Origin: JBGPJM01 sp041485385
GTDB taxonomy: Bacteria > Planctomycetota > Phycisphaerae > Phycisphaerales > UBA1924
NCBI GenBank assembly: GCA_041485385.1
Contig: JBGPJM010000055.1
Coordinates: 1-23,912, forward strand
Length of the DNA stretch: 23,912 bases
Direction of reading: 5' to 3'
Under the pieces are notes generated by a model that saw only the letters and a program-made list of their open reading frames with translations, had not been told where the DNA came from and did not search any database. The position numbers and the translations under genes are program-made. Shown here one piece after another: positions 1 through 8,502 of this stretch; within the stretch, counting starts at the first letter, position 1, and the number at the start of each line of letters is the position of its first letter.

Positions 1-298
1 ACTTACATCAAAAACACCCCAAAAAAGAACCTCAAAAAACCCCCAAAAACCTCAAAAAACCTCGCCGAACCTCAAAAAACCCCCATCGAACCTCAAAAAA
101 CCCACCCCGAACCTCAAAAAACCTCACGAAACCTACGACCCCCCCACGCCTTAACGCCTCCACGCCCCCACGCCCCTCCCTCCGCTCGATAACCATGCAC
201 ACCGCCATACCCCTCCCCGCGCCCTCCTCCAATCTGCAATCGCCCCGCCGATCAGGTCGTTCTGCCATCATCACCCACGTCCCCTCCGGAGTGACCTG
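1..298. repeat. Phased A-tract repeat region upstream of the DUF1800 gene
   Basis: No gene is supported here. Five perfect copies of the 13-mer AACCTCAAAAAAC start at 28, 48, 68, 89 and 110, a step of 20-21 bp. Further A5-A6 tracts lie at 10-14, 21-26 and 45-49, so eight A-tracts fall roughly on a 10.5-bp helical phase. This arrangement is known to bend DNA. From about 142 to 180 there is a C-rich stretch with recurring ACGCC. The remainder up to the ribosome-binding site (GGAG at 288-291) shows no feature I can name. The repeat may begin left of the window. Confidence 0.7.
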
Positions 299-1846
299 AT
301 GTCCACACTCCTCGTCCCCGACCGGGCCGCTCGCGGCCACACGATCTCGACCTCCCTCAAGCCGATCCCCCCGAAGAACTTCGGCTTCGAGCAGGCCCGT
401 CACCTCCTCTGGCGGGCCGGGTTCGGCGGCACGCCCGAGCAGGTCCAGACGCTGGCCTCGTGGGGCCCGGAAAAGTCCGTCGCGCACCTCCTCAACTACG
501 ACGACATCCCCTACGACCAGGTCAAGGAATCCGACTTCGACAAGGACATCATCCGCCCCCCCACCGAGGAGGAGCGGCAGATGCTCGCCCGGGCCCGGCG
601 CGAGAAGGACGAGGAGACCGTCGCCACCTTCCGCGCCCGCGTTCAGGAGAGAGAACGCACCGACCGCCAGCAGATGTCCCGCCTCCAGCACTGGTGGCTG
701 AAGCGGATGATCGAGACGCCGCGCCCGCTCGAGGAAAAAATGACCCTGTTCTGGCACGGCCACTTCGCCACCAGCTACCGCACCATCGAGAACTCCTACC
801 ACATGTTCATGCAGAACCAGCTCTACCGCAAGCACGCCGTCGGCGACTTCCGCCAGTTGCTGACGCAGATCATCCGCGACCCGGCGATGATCGCGTACCT
901 TGACAACAACGACTCCCGCAAGGGGAAGGCCAACGAGAACCTGGCCCGCGAGATCATGGAGCTCTTCTCCCTCGGCGTCGGCAACTACACCGAGCAGGAC
1001 ATCAAGGAAGGCGCCCGAGCCCTCACCGGCTACACCTTCGTCGACGACGACTTCGTCTTCCAGGCGGGGAACCACGACGACGGGCAGAAGCACATCCTGG
1101 GCAAGTCCGGCAATCTCGACGGCGACGACTTCGTCGTCGCCATCCTCGAGCAGCGCGCCTGCTCGACCTGGATCGCCACCAAGCTCTACCGCTTCTTCGT
1201 CGCCGATTACCCCACGGGTCACGCCGACGCGGACAACGCGGCCAGGACCGTCATCAAGGACCTGAGCGCGACGATGCTCAGGCACAAGTACGCCATCAAG
1301 CCGGTCCTGGAGCGGCTCTTCCTCTCCGAGCATTTCTACGACCCCGCGGTCATCGGCCAGATGATCAAATCGCCCGCCGAGTTGGTCGTCGGGGCCGTCC
1401 GTTCGCTGAACACCCCGGTCCGTGAACTGGGCGTGCTGCTGGCCGCGATGCGCTTCATGGGGCAGGACATCTTCTATCCGCCGTCGGTGAAGGGCTGGGA
1501 CGGCGGGCGCGCCTGGATCAACACCTCCACGATGTTCGTCCGGCAGAATATCCTCTGCTACATGCTCACCGGCAAGCTCCCCGTCGGCTACGACGCCATG
1601 GCGAACGCCGAGAAGTACGACCCATCGCACCTGCTTGCGCCGCTGGCCTCCTCCGATGCCGGCGCGACCGCCGATCCCGACAAGGTCCTGGACTACCTCC
1701 TCCGCTTCACGCTGGGGGTCCCGGCGATGCACAGCCGGGAGCCGCTCCGCGGCTTCATCAAGGACCGAGGCGACCGGCTCACTCCCGACATCATCACCGG
1801 CGCCCTCCTCCTCATCACCGCCATGCCCGAATACCAGCTCTGCTGA
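299..1846 (+). CDS. DUF1800 family protein
   Basis: The protein is 515 residues and belongs to the DUF1800 family by its motifs. These are HLLWRAGFGGTP near residues 35-46, MTLFWHGHFATS near 148-159, and a block near 196-243 with AYLDNNDSRKGKANENLAREIMELFSLG-type sequence followed by EGARALTG. The start ATG has GGAG seven bases upstream (288-291). No signal peptide is obvious, unlike its partner. The stop is 31 bp before the DUF1501 gene on the same strand, so the two probably form one operon. This pairing is common in Planctomycetota and some other phyla. The biochemical role of DUF1800 is unknown; the conserved partnership suggests the products act together in the cell envelope, which is inference. 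Confidence 0.93.
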   Translation: MSTLLVPDRAARGHTISTSLKPIPPKNFGFEQARHLLWRAGFGGTPEQVQTLASWGPEKSVAHLLNYDDIPYDQVKESDFDKDIIRPPTEEERQMLARARREKDEETVATFRARVQERERTDRQQMSRLQHWWLKRMIETPRPLEEKMTLFWHGHFATSYRTIENSYHMFMQNQLYRKHAVGDFRQLLTQIIRDPAMIAYLDNNDSRKGKANENLAREIMELFSLGVGNYTEQDIKEGARALTGYTFVDDDFVFQAGNHDDGQKHILGKSGNLDGDDFVVAILEQRACSTWIATKLYRFFVADYPTGHADADNAARTVIKDLSATMLRHKYAIKPVLERLFLSEHFYDPAVIGQMIKSPAELVVGAVRSLNTPVRELGVLLAAMRFMGQDIFYPPSVKGWDGGRAWINTSTMFVRQNILCYMLTGKLPVGYDAMANAEKYDPSHLLAPLASSDAGATADPDKVLDYLLRFTLGVPAMHSREPLRGFIKDRGDRLTPDIITGALLLITAMPEYQLC

Positions 1847-1877
1847 GGCGAACCAGATCTCCCTCGAAGGAGTCCCG

Positions 1878-3212
1878 ATGAATCCGCTCGACATCGCCTT
1901 CACCCGGCGCGCCTTTCTGTTCCGCGGCATCACGCTCGCGTCCGCCGCGGCGACCGTACCCCACTTCATCCAGGCCTCGGCCTTCGGGCTGCCGCACGCG
2001 GTGGAGGGCCTGTCGTCCATCCCGGGCGTCCCCGAGGACCACATCCTCGTCGTGGTCCAGCTCTCAGGCGGCAACGACGGCCTGAACACCGTGATCCCCT
2101 ACACCAACCCCACGTACTACAAAGCGCGCAACGGCATCGGAATCGCCAAAGACAAGGTCCTCAAGCTCGGGCGTGACGCAACGGTCGGCCTGCACCCGTC
2201 GATGACCGCGCTCAACCGCCTGTACGACGACGGCGTGCTGGGCATTGTCCAGGGTGTCGGGTACCCCAACCCCAACCGCTCGCACTTCAAGTCGATGGAC
2301 ATCTGGCACACCGCCGATACCACGGGCACCGGCACGGGGTGGATCGGACGGTACGTGGATTCCGAGTGCTGCGGACAGGGCAAGGGCGAATCGGGCAAGC
2401 CCGAGCCGCAGGATGCGGTCGCGCCGGGCGGGGGCCAGCCGGCGATCGCGATCGGCGGCGAGGCGCCGCTGGCGATGCACGGCTCGAAGATCCAGCCCGT
2501 CTCGTTCGACAACGCCGACCTGTTCCGCTGGATGGGCAAGGACGTCCACAACGCCCTCGCCGAGCCGTACGACCGCATCACGCGCGCGGGCGTGGTGCAG
2601 GGCGTGGACGCCGACTCCAACGCCGGGTTCCTCATGCGGACGGCGCTGGACGCGCAGGTCTCCAGCGAGCAGATCCGCAAGGCCGTTTCGCAGCGGGCGC
2701 TGGCGAACTACCCGCAGGGGAGCGACCTGGCGCGCCAGCTCTCGATGGTCGGGGCGATGATCCGCGCCGGGCTCAAGACCCGCGTCTACTACGTCACCAT
2801 GGGCGGCTTCGACACCCACGCCGGGCAGGGGGGCGAGCAGGGCCGCCACTCCCAGCTGCTCGGACAGGTCGCCGCGGCCCTCAAGGCCTTCCACGACGAC
2901 CTCAAGGAGCAAGGCAGCGACGGGCGCGTGCTGACGATGACCTTCTCGGAGTTCGGCCGGCGCGTCTTCCAGAACGCCTCGCAGGGGACCGACCACGGCA
3001 CGGCCTCGCAGATGTTCCTCATGGGCCCGATGATCAAGCCGGGAGTGCTGAACGACCACCCGTCGCTCGATGACCTGGACAACGGCGATCTGAAGTACAC
3101 CACCGACTTCCGCGGCGTCTACGCCGCGATCCTCGAGAACTGGCTCAAGGCCGACTCCAAGACGATCCTCGAAGGCAACTTCAAACCGGTCCCGATTATC
3201 CGAAAGGCCTGA
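1878..3212 (+). CDS. DUF1501 family protein with Tat signal
   Basis: The protein has 444 residues. The reading frame is open further upstream, but the ATG at 1878 has a GAAGGA ribosome-binding site at 1866-1871 and starts directly at a twin-arginine signal (TRRAFLFRG at residues 9-17, then a short Ala-rich hydrophobic stretch). Tat export is therefore likely. The mature part shows DUF1501 hallmarks: VVVQLSGGNDGLNTVIPY near 58-75, a TMGGFDTHAGQ block, and FSEFGRRVFQNASQGTDHGTA further on. DUF1501 proteins are related to the alkaline phosphatase/sulfatase fold, but no substrate can be assigned. A Gly/Pro-rich segment encoded around 2370-2450 looks like a family-variable insertion. The end lies only 14 bp from the convergent end of dxs, with no visible terminator between them. 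Confidence 0.93.
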   Translation: MNPLDIAFTRRAFLFRGITLASAAATVPHFIQASAFGLPHAVEGLSSIPGVPEDHILVVVQLSGGNDGLNTVIPYTNPTYYKARNGIGIAKDKVLKLGRDATVGLHPSMTALNRLYDDGVLGIVQGVGYPNPNRSHFKSMDIWHTADTTGTGTGWIGRYVDSECCGQGKGESGKPEPQDAVAPGGGQPAIAIGGEAPLAMHGSKIQPVSFDNADLFRWMGKDVHNALAEPYDRITRAGVVQGVDADSNAGFLMRTALDAQVSSEQIRKAVSQRALANYPQGSDLARQLSMVGAMIRAGLKTRVYYVTMGGFDTHAGQGGEQGRHSQLLGQVAAALKAFHDDLKEQGSDGRVLTMTFSEFGRRVFQNASQGTDHGTASQMFLMGPMIKPGVLNDHPSLDDLDNGDLKYTTDFRGVYAAILENWLKADSKTILEGNFKPVPIIRKA

Positions 3213-3226
3213 CGTCCAAGCTGCAC

Positions 3227-5260
3227 TCAGACTCTCGCGCCGGCTCCTCGGACCGTCACCGCCGCCGGCCTAGGCTCGACTTCGACCGGGACCGCCCCGG
3301 CAAGCTCCGCCGCCTTCCGGATGCCCCGCGCGATCCCCGCGGCGTCGATCCCCGTCTCGGCGAGCTGCTTGTTCCGCGAGTCCTGGTAGATCCACGAATC
3401 GGGCAGTCCGAGACGCACGACGCAGGAGGCATCCAGGTGCATCGCCGCGGCGGCCTCCAGCACGCTTGTGCCGAAACCACCCATGATGCTGTGGTCCTCG
3501 ACAGTCACGATCGGGATCCGCCGCTCGAGGAGGGCCCGGATCAGGTCGGCGTCAACAGGCTTGGCGAACCGCGCGTCGTACACGGCCACGCTGTACCCCT
3601 CGCCGCGGAGCTCGTCGGCGGCCTTCAACGCATCGATCGCAGGGGTACCGAACGCCAGGACGGCCACCGTGGCACGACTTTCCGATCCGCGATCTGCCAT
3701 CACGTCCTGCTCCGGTGTCAGGCACCGCGCCTTCCCCAGCTCGAACACGGGGCAAGCGTCGCCCTTCAACCGCTCCGACACGCTGTCCCTCGGGTAGCGC
3801 ACCGCCGACAGCCCGTCCTCGTACTCCCGCATGAACTCGAGCGCGGCGATCAGGGAGGGCTCGTCGATGGCCGCGACCAGCGCCGCGCCCGGGAGGGTCC
3901 GAAGGAGCGCCACGTCGCAGAACCCGTGATGGACCGCGCCGTCGCCACCGACCAACCCGGCCCGGTCCAGGCACAAGCGGACCGCCAGCCCCTGGAGCGA
4001 GACCTCCTGGAACGCCTGGTCGAAGGCCCGCTGCAGGAACGTCGAGTAGACACAGAAAAACGGCTTGAACCCCGTCTTGGCAAGCCCCGCCATCATGTCC
4101 ATGGCGTGGCTCTCGCAGATTCCCGTGTCCCAGGAGCGGTCCGGGAAGCGAGCGAGCACCTTGTTCATGCCGGTGCCATCCGGCATCGCCGCCGTGCACG
4201 CCACGACCTTCTCGTCGCGCTCCATCATCGAGACCAGCGCATCACCGGCGGCCGCGGTGAACGAGCGGCCGTCCTTCTTGAGTTCCACGCGGCACCCCTC
4301 GCGGACGAACGGGCTGGGCGAGTGGAACTTCGAGGCGTCCCCCTCGGAGAACTCGTACCCCTTGCCCTTGATGGTCTTGACGTGCAGCACCATCGGGCGG
4401 TCGAACTCGCGGGCCTCGCTGATGAACTCGATCAGCTGAGTAAGGTCGTGGCCGTCGATCGGTCCCACCGTCACGAGGCCGAAGTGCTCGAACCACCCGT
4501 TGCCCGCGGTCTCGGCGATCATCGCCTTGGTCGCTTCACCGGCCCGGTGGTAGGCCTCTTTGATCAGCGAACCGCCCGGCATACCCCGGAGGATCTGGCG
4601 CGCCGACTTCTTGAAATCCGAGTAGAGGTGCGAGAGGCGGACGCGGTCGAAGGCCTGCGCCAGCGCCCCCTGCGGCTTGGAGATCGACATGCCGTTGTCG
4701 TTGAGCACGACCAGGAACTGCCGTCCGAGCGTCCCCGCGTTGTTCAGCCCCTCCATCGCCACGCCGTTGACGATCGAGGCGTCACCGATGATCGCCGCCA
4801 CGCGCCGGCCGCCCGGATTGGTCTTTGGGTCGTACGCCTCACCGGTCAGGACATCCCCGCGGGCCATGCCGACAGCCGTCGGGATCCCCGTCCCGGCGTG
4901 GCCGACGCTAAACAGGTCAAAGGGGGACTCGTTCGGCTCGGGGAACCCCGACATTCCGGCGCGCGTGCGCAGCCCCGGCAGCATCGACAGCCGCCCGGTG
5001 AGCAGCTTGTGCGGGTAGCACTGGTGCCCGACGTCGAAGAGCAGCCGATCATGCCCGAAATCGAAGACGTAGTGGAGCGCAATCGTCAACTCGACGACGC
5101 CCAGGTTCGGCGCCAGATGCCCGCCCGACCTGCCCACCTGCTCGCAGATCGCGTCCCGAATTTCCTGAGCCACCTGCGGGAGCTGGTCCACCGGCAGGCG
5201 CTTGAGGTCCGCGGGTGTCTTGATCGTCTCGATCAGCCGTGAAGAGGTGCCGGGCATCAT
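3227..5260 (-). CDS. dxs: 1-deoxy-D-xylulose-5-phosphate synthase
   Basis: DXS condenses pyruvate with glyceraldehyde 3-phosphate, using thiamine diphosphate, in the first step of the MEP isoprenoid pathway. At 677 residues it is slightly longer than the usual 620-640. Recognisable parts are GGHLAPNLGVVELT (46-59), DVGHQCYPHKLLTGR (76-90, catalytic-region His79), the ThDP/Mg motif from GDASIVNG to LNDNG (159-190), DTGICESHAM with the expected catalytic Glu383, DRAGLVGGDGAVHHG (432-446) and EDHSIMGGFGTSVLE near the C-terminus. Two Met codons in a row start the gene. GGAGG lies one base before the first and four before the second, so 5257 is an alternative start. ispA lies 67 bp upstream on the same strand, fitting an isoprenoid operon. 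Confidence 0.96.
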   Translation of the reverse strand: MMPGTSSRLIETIKTPADLKRLPVDQLPQVAQEIRDAICEQVGRSGGHLAPNLGVVELTIALHYVFDFGHDRLLFDVGHQCYPHKLLTGRLSMLPGLRTRAGMSGFPEPNESPFDLFSVGHAGTGIPTAVGMARGDVLTGEAYDPKTNPGGRRVAAIIGDASIVNGVAMEGLNNAGTLGRQFLVVLNDNGMSISKPQGALAQAFDRVRLSHLYSDFKKSARQILRGMPGGSLIKEAYHRAGEATKAMIAETAGNGWFEHFGLVTVGPIDGHDLTQLIEFISEAREFDRPMVLHVKTIKGKGYEFSEGDASKFHSPSPFVREGCRVELKKDGRSFTAAAGDALVSMMERDEKVVACTAAMPDGTGMNKVLARFPDRSWDTGICESHAMDMMAGLAKTGFKPFFCVYSTFLQRAFDQAFQEVSLQGLAVRLCLDRAGLVGGDGAVHHGFCDVALLRTLPGAALVAAIDEPSLIAALEFMREYEDGLSAVRYPRDSVSERLKGDACPVFELGKARCLTPEQDVMADRGSESRATVAVLAFGTPAIDALKAADELRGEGYSVAVYDARFAKPVDADLIRALLERRIPIVTVEDHSIMGGFGTSVLEAAAAMHLDASCVVRLGLPDSWIYQDSRNKQLAETGIDAAGIARGIRKAAELAGAVPVEVEPRPAAVTVRGAGARV

Positions 5261-5327
5261 GCCTCCGAAGGTTTCAAGAATCTCTGAAAGCGTATCCGAT
5301 CGTCCCCGCCCGTTCCCGCCGCGACGC

Positions 5328-6353
5328 CTAGCGCGTGCGTACGGCCATGTACGACGCGATCTCCCGGAGCGGTTCGGCGGCCCTGCCCAGGGGCTCCAGC
5401 GCCTTCAGCGCCGCCGCGTGCAGTTCCCGGACCTCCGTGCGCGACCGGTCGATCCCGTGCACGCCCGGGTAGGTGAGCTTGCCCGCGTCCTCGTCCTTGT
5501 TGGCCTTCTTCCCCAGGTGCGCCGTTGTCTGCGTCACGTCGAGCAGATCGTCCACAATCTGGAACATGAGCCCGATGTCCTCCGCGTAGGCGGTCAGCGC
5601 CAGGATCGTCTCCTGGGCCTTCGGGCCGACGGCATCGCCCAGACCGCACAGCCCGCCCATGCGGCAGGACGCCCTGATCAGCGCTCCCGTCTTGTTCCGG
5701 TGGATGCGCTCCAGTCGCTGGGCGCCGCTCGTCCCCGGCTCGAAGCCCCCTAGCGTGTCGTACACCTGCCCGGCGATCATCGCGCTGGTCCCCTCCCCCA
5801 CTTCCTTCACCAGCGCCCCCGCCAGCACCGGCGATTTCACCCGCTGCAGGATGACCTGGAACGCCAGCGTGAGCATCGCGTCCCCGGCAAGGATCGCCAT
5901 CGCCTCGGTGGTGTGCCTGTGCAGCGTCGGGCGCCCGCGCCTCAGGTCGTCGTCGTCCATCCCCGGCAGGTCGTCGTGCACGAGGCTGAAGGCGTGAATG
6001 AACTCGATCGCCGCGCTGGCCGGGAGCGAGTCCTCGGGACTGCCGCCGACCGCTGCGCAGCAGTGCCACACCAGCAGAGGGCGAAGTCTCTTCCCCGGCC
6101 CGAGGAGCGAGTAGCGGATCGCCTCCTTCAGGTTCGGCGGCAGGTCCGCCGAGGCGGAGTACTCGTCGAGGTACCGCTCGATCACCGGGACCGGCGCGAC
6201 CACTGCACGGGGCGGATCGCCGGGCGGACCCTCGTTCTTGCCGGGGTTTTCAACCCCCGCCGTCTCCCCGCGCGCCCCCCCTCCTACCTCCCCTCCCAGA
6301 GCCCGCGCGCTCCCCCGGCCGATCACTCCCGCCTGTGTGTGGCGATCACTCAT
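5328..6353 (-). CDS. ispA: Polyprenyl (farnesyl/geranylgeranyl) diphosphate synthase
   Basis: This trans-isoprenyl diphosphate synthase chains isopentenyl diphosphate onto allylic diphosphates. The first Asp-rich motif DDLPGMDDDDLRRGRPTLH and the second DDLLD motif (in FQIVDDLLDVTQT) are both intact, as is GPGKRLRPLL near the N-terminal third. From the ATG at 6353 it has 341 residues, including an N-terminal Gly/Pro-rich stretch of about 50 residues absent from most homologues. A GTG at 6398 is in frame but less likely, because a TATACT box lies between the two (6361-6366). No Shine-Dalgarno sequence precedes the ATG. Farnesyl versus geranylgeranyl product cannot be decided here, so the symbol is by family. 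It sits between the PtsN-like gene and dxs. Confidence 0.92.
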   Translation of the reverse strand: MSDRHTQAGVIGRGSARALGGEVGGGARGETAGVENPGKNEGPPGDPPRAVVAPVPVIERYLDEYSASADLPPNLKEAIRYSLLGPGKRLRPLLVWHCCAAVGGSPEDSLPASAAIEFIHAFSLVHDDLPGMDDDDLRRGRPTLHRHTTEAMAILAGDAMLTLAFQVILQRVKSPVLAGALVKEVGEGTSAMIAGQVYDTLGGFEPGTSGAQRLERIHRNKTGALIRASCRMGGLCGLGDAVGPKAQETILALTAYAEDIGLMFQIVDDLLDVTQTTAHLGKKANKDEDAGKLTYPGVHGIDRSRTEVRELHAAALKALEPLGRAAEPLREIASYMAVRTR

Positions 6354-6360
6354 GCCGGCA

Positions 6361-6366
6361 AGTATA
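6361..6366 (-). promoter_or_regulatory. Candidate -10 element for ispA
   Basis: On the minus strand TATACT lies seven bases before the ispA ATG at 6353. No convincing -35 hexamer is seen 16-18 bp further upstream. If used, transcription would begin at or beside the start codon, giving a leaderless mRNA. That would agree with the missing ribosome-binding site. Confidence 0.35.
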
Positions 6367-6423
6367 GGGGCAACTAACGCCAGACGACCGCGACCCACGA
6401 CCCCGTCGTCGATACGTGCCCGA

Positions 6424-6879
6424 TCACCCCTCCTGCGCCTTGAGCAGGTCGTAGATGGCCTGCGCGCTCGTCGCCGCGTACACCCGCTCGCGGAACTCCT
6501 CCATCATCATCAGCCGGCTGATGTGCGCCAGCGCCTGGATGTGGTCGCTGGTCTTGTCGGGCGGGCTGGCCAACAGCACGATCAGCTTCACCGGCTTGGA
6601 GTCGATCGCCTTGAAGTCCATCGGCACAGCCGGCTTGCCGATCGCGATTGCCAGCCCTTCCACCCCGGCGCACTTGCCGTGCGGGATCGCCAGCCCGTGC
6701 CCGATCCCCGTCGTCCGAGTGAGCTCACGCGTCCACACTGCCTCCTTCAGCGCCGGGGCGTTCTTGATTCGGCCGACGGCGGCCAGCACATCGATCAGCT
6801 CGTTGATGGCCGCCTGCTTCTCCGACGCCACCAGCGGCGCCTTGATGCAGTCGACATTCACGATGTCCACAAGCTTCAT
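6424..6879 (-). CDS. PTS IIA (fructose-type, PtsN-like) domain protein
   Basis: This is a single-domain phosphotransferase-system IIA protein of 151 residues, the usual size for PtsN/EIIA-Ntr. It begins MKLVDIVNVDCIKAPL. The phosphorylated His is expected in GIGHGLAIPHGK (the His after Pro), with VPMDFKAIDSKPVKLIVLLASP and HIQALAHISRLM as further family blocks. The frame is open upstream to 7323, but that part is antisense-like shadow of rsmB; the ATG at 6879 begins the domain exactly. No sugar permease or EI/HPr gene is nearby, so a regulatory role in nitrogen, potassium or carbon signalling is more likely than sugar uptake. That role is inference. It lies 70 bp upstream of ispA and 116 bp downstream of rsmB. 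Confidence 0.9.
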   Translation of the reverse strand: MKLVDIVNVDCIKAPLVASEKQAAINELIDVLAAVGRIKNAPALKEAVWTRELTRTTGIGHGLAIPHGKCAGVEGLAIAIGKPAVPMDFKAIDSKPVKLIVLLASPPDKTSDHIQALAHISRLMMMEEFRERVYAATSAQAIYDLLKAQEG

Positions 6880-6919
6880 GAAGAACCGTCCCGCAAGCGA
6901 CTGGCCCCCGAAAAAACGG

Positions 6920-6937
6920 CCGGGGAGTCTACCCCGG
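6920..6937. promoter_or_regulatory. Palindrome with central -10-like box upstream of the PtsN-like gene
   Basis: A perfect 6-bp inverted repeat, CCGGGG and CCCCGG, flanks a six-base centre that reads TAGACT on the minus strand. It lies 41 bases upstream of the ATG at 6879. It could be an operator over a -10 element, or a small hairpin in the rsmB-ptsN transcript. Confidence 0.3.
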
Positions 6938-6995
6938 TCGACGTACACGGGATGAGGGATCGGCGCGGAGCGGGCGGGGCCAGATTCGGTCTGTC

Positions 6996-8441
6996 CTACC
7001 TCGCCGTCATCACCACCGAATAGGCCCCATCGGCGTACTCCGTCCCGACTTCCCCGGGCACACCGCGCGGCAGCCGCATCTCCTCGCGCTCGGCGGCAAA
7101 GTCGTGCCACCTCGCGCCCCACGCCGCCATTTCCTGGTTCTCCCGCCGCTCCAAGCTGCATGTCGAGTACAGGATCCGCCCCCGCCCGCCCGGCCCGATA
7201 CGGAGCAACGGGATCGAATCGGCGATGATCTGCCGCTGCGCGTTCGCCAGCGACTCGATCGCCTTGTCGCCAAACCGGTACTTCGCCTCCGGGCGCCTGG
7301 CCAGCACGCCCGTGTTCGAACATGGCACGTCCAGCAACACCAGGTCCGCCCTCTCCAGGCAGTCTCGCTTCACCGCCTCCGGCGTCATGACCCGCACGCG
7401 GGCGTCGCCCGCGAACACCCCGGCCAGCGTCTTCCGGCGGACCGCGTCGATGTCCGTCGCGACGATCTCCGCCTCAGGAAAGGTCGCGGCGAGCTGGCGC
7501 GTCTTGGTTCCCTGGCCGGCGCACACATCCACGACAACCCGTACACCCTTCAGGCCGGCCACGCTCTCAACCGCCCTCGACGCGGCGGGATCCTGCACCC
7601 ACACGTCGGGTCGCTCGCACAACAGCCCTACAAGCTCCGCCCGTGTTCCGGTGAAGACGTGGTGGCCCGGCGCGCTGTGCGCCGCCAGTGCTCCGCGCTC
7701 CGTGAGCGCCGCGAGCGGCGGAGCGCCGGCCTCGCTCCCCTTCTTCGCGTGGGCGGTGTTGAGCACGACCGGCGCCGCCACCAGCCCGTGCATCGCCACG
7801 CGTCGCGCCTCCCTCAGGCCCACTTCCGTCTCCCAGGCCCGCAGCAGATCCGCCGGGTGGCTCGTCGCGACGGCCGTGCGATCCAACTCGTCTTCCGGCA
7901 TCACCGCTTCGGTCAGCCCCAGCGCCGTGCCGTCGGCGAGCGGGAGCTCGTCGAGCTGGTCCGAATACCTGTCGCGCTTCCGGCCACGAAGGCCGGCCAC
8001 CTTCCGCAGCACCGCGTTGACCATCGCGCCGGCCCCGGGGCGTACCCGCTGCTTGGCCCATTCGACCGCGTGGTTGATCACGGCGTGGGGCGGCACGCGG
8101 TCCAGGAGCAGCATCTGCGCCGCCCCGGCCAGCAGGACCGCCCGCACCCGCGGCTCGACCTCCACCAGGGGGCGCGTCAGGCAGCGGCCCAGGATGTGCT
8201 CGAGCGTCAGCCACCGGCGCACGGCCGCGTCGTAGATCGCGTGCGCCAGCGCCGCGTCCCGGACATCCATCGGTCCCCCGATCGCGCGGTCCTCGTCGAG
8301 GCCTGCGATCGCCAACTCGGGGAAGTACCTCACCTGACGGGCCAACCGCCGGTACACCAGGTCGCGAGCGGCATCCCCAAACGGCAACTCGACGCCGCCC
8401 GCCGGCTCCTGGCTGATCTGATCCGGAGAATCCTGTCTCAC
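6996..8441 (-). CDS. rsmB: 16S rRNA (cytosine-967-C5) methyltransferase RsmB-like
   Basis: The enzyme methylates C5 of a cytosine in 16S rRNA using S-adenosylmethionine. The 481-residue protein has an N-terminal NusB-like RNA-binding domain (about residues 60-155, with VPPHAVINHAVEWAK and GAMVNAVLRK) and a C-terminal Rossmann methyltransferase. The latter shows the SAM motif VVVDVCAGQGTKTRQLA and both RNA m5C methyltransferase cysteines: LLDVPCSNTGVLARRPE and LYSTCSLERRENQE. The start is a GTG without a clear ribosome-binding site. The first in-frame ATG is at about residue 57 and would remove conserved-looking sequence, so I keep the GTG. It lies 61 bp downstream of the esterase gene on the same strand. 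Assignment to position 967 is by family. Confidence 0.93.
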   Translation of the reverse strand: MRQDSPDQISQEPAGGVELPFGDAARDLVYRRLARQVRYFPELAIAGLDEDRAIGGPMDVRDAALAHAIYDAAVRRWLTLEHILGRCLTRPLVEVEPRVRAVLLAGAAQMLLLDRVPPHAVINHAVEWAKQRVRPGAGAMVNAVLRKVAGLRGRKRDRYSDQLDELPLADGTALGLTEAVMPEDELDRTAVATSHPADLLRAWETEVGLREARRVAMHGLVAAPVVLNTAHAKKGSEAGAPPLAALTERGALAAHSAPGHHVFTGTRAELVGLLCERPDVWVQDPAASRAVESVAGLKGVRVVVDVCAGQGTKTRQLAATFPEAEIVATDIDAVRRKTLAGVFAGDARVRVMTPEAVKRDCLERADLVLLDVPCSNTGVLARRPEAKYRFGDKAIESLANAQRQIIADSIPLLRIGPGGRGRILYSTCSLERRENQEMAAWGARWHDFAAEREEMRLPRGVPGEVGTEYADGAYSVVMTAR

Positions 8442-8502
8442 CGACGACTGTAGCGGAGCCGGGTTCCGGAGTCCCTCGGCGCCAAGTCGCGCGGGGGAGT
8501 CG

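Noticed and set aside
145..180. ACGCC-rich stretch as a CRISPR-like or tandem repeat
   Set aside because: The units are only 5-8 bases, irregular, and explained by C-rich composition.
32..2089. Long minus-strand open frame opposite the DUF1800 and DUF1501 genes, containing a repeated seven-residue peptide at its end
   Set aside because: It is antisense to two recognised genes, has no family motifs, and the peptide repeat is only a reading of the A-tract array at 28-122.
3437..5242. 601-codon plus-strand open frame
   Set aside because: It is exactly antisense to dxs, which has all catalytic motifs; high GC content removes stop codons from the opposite strand.
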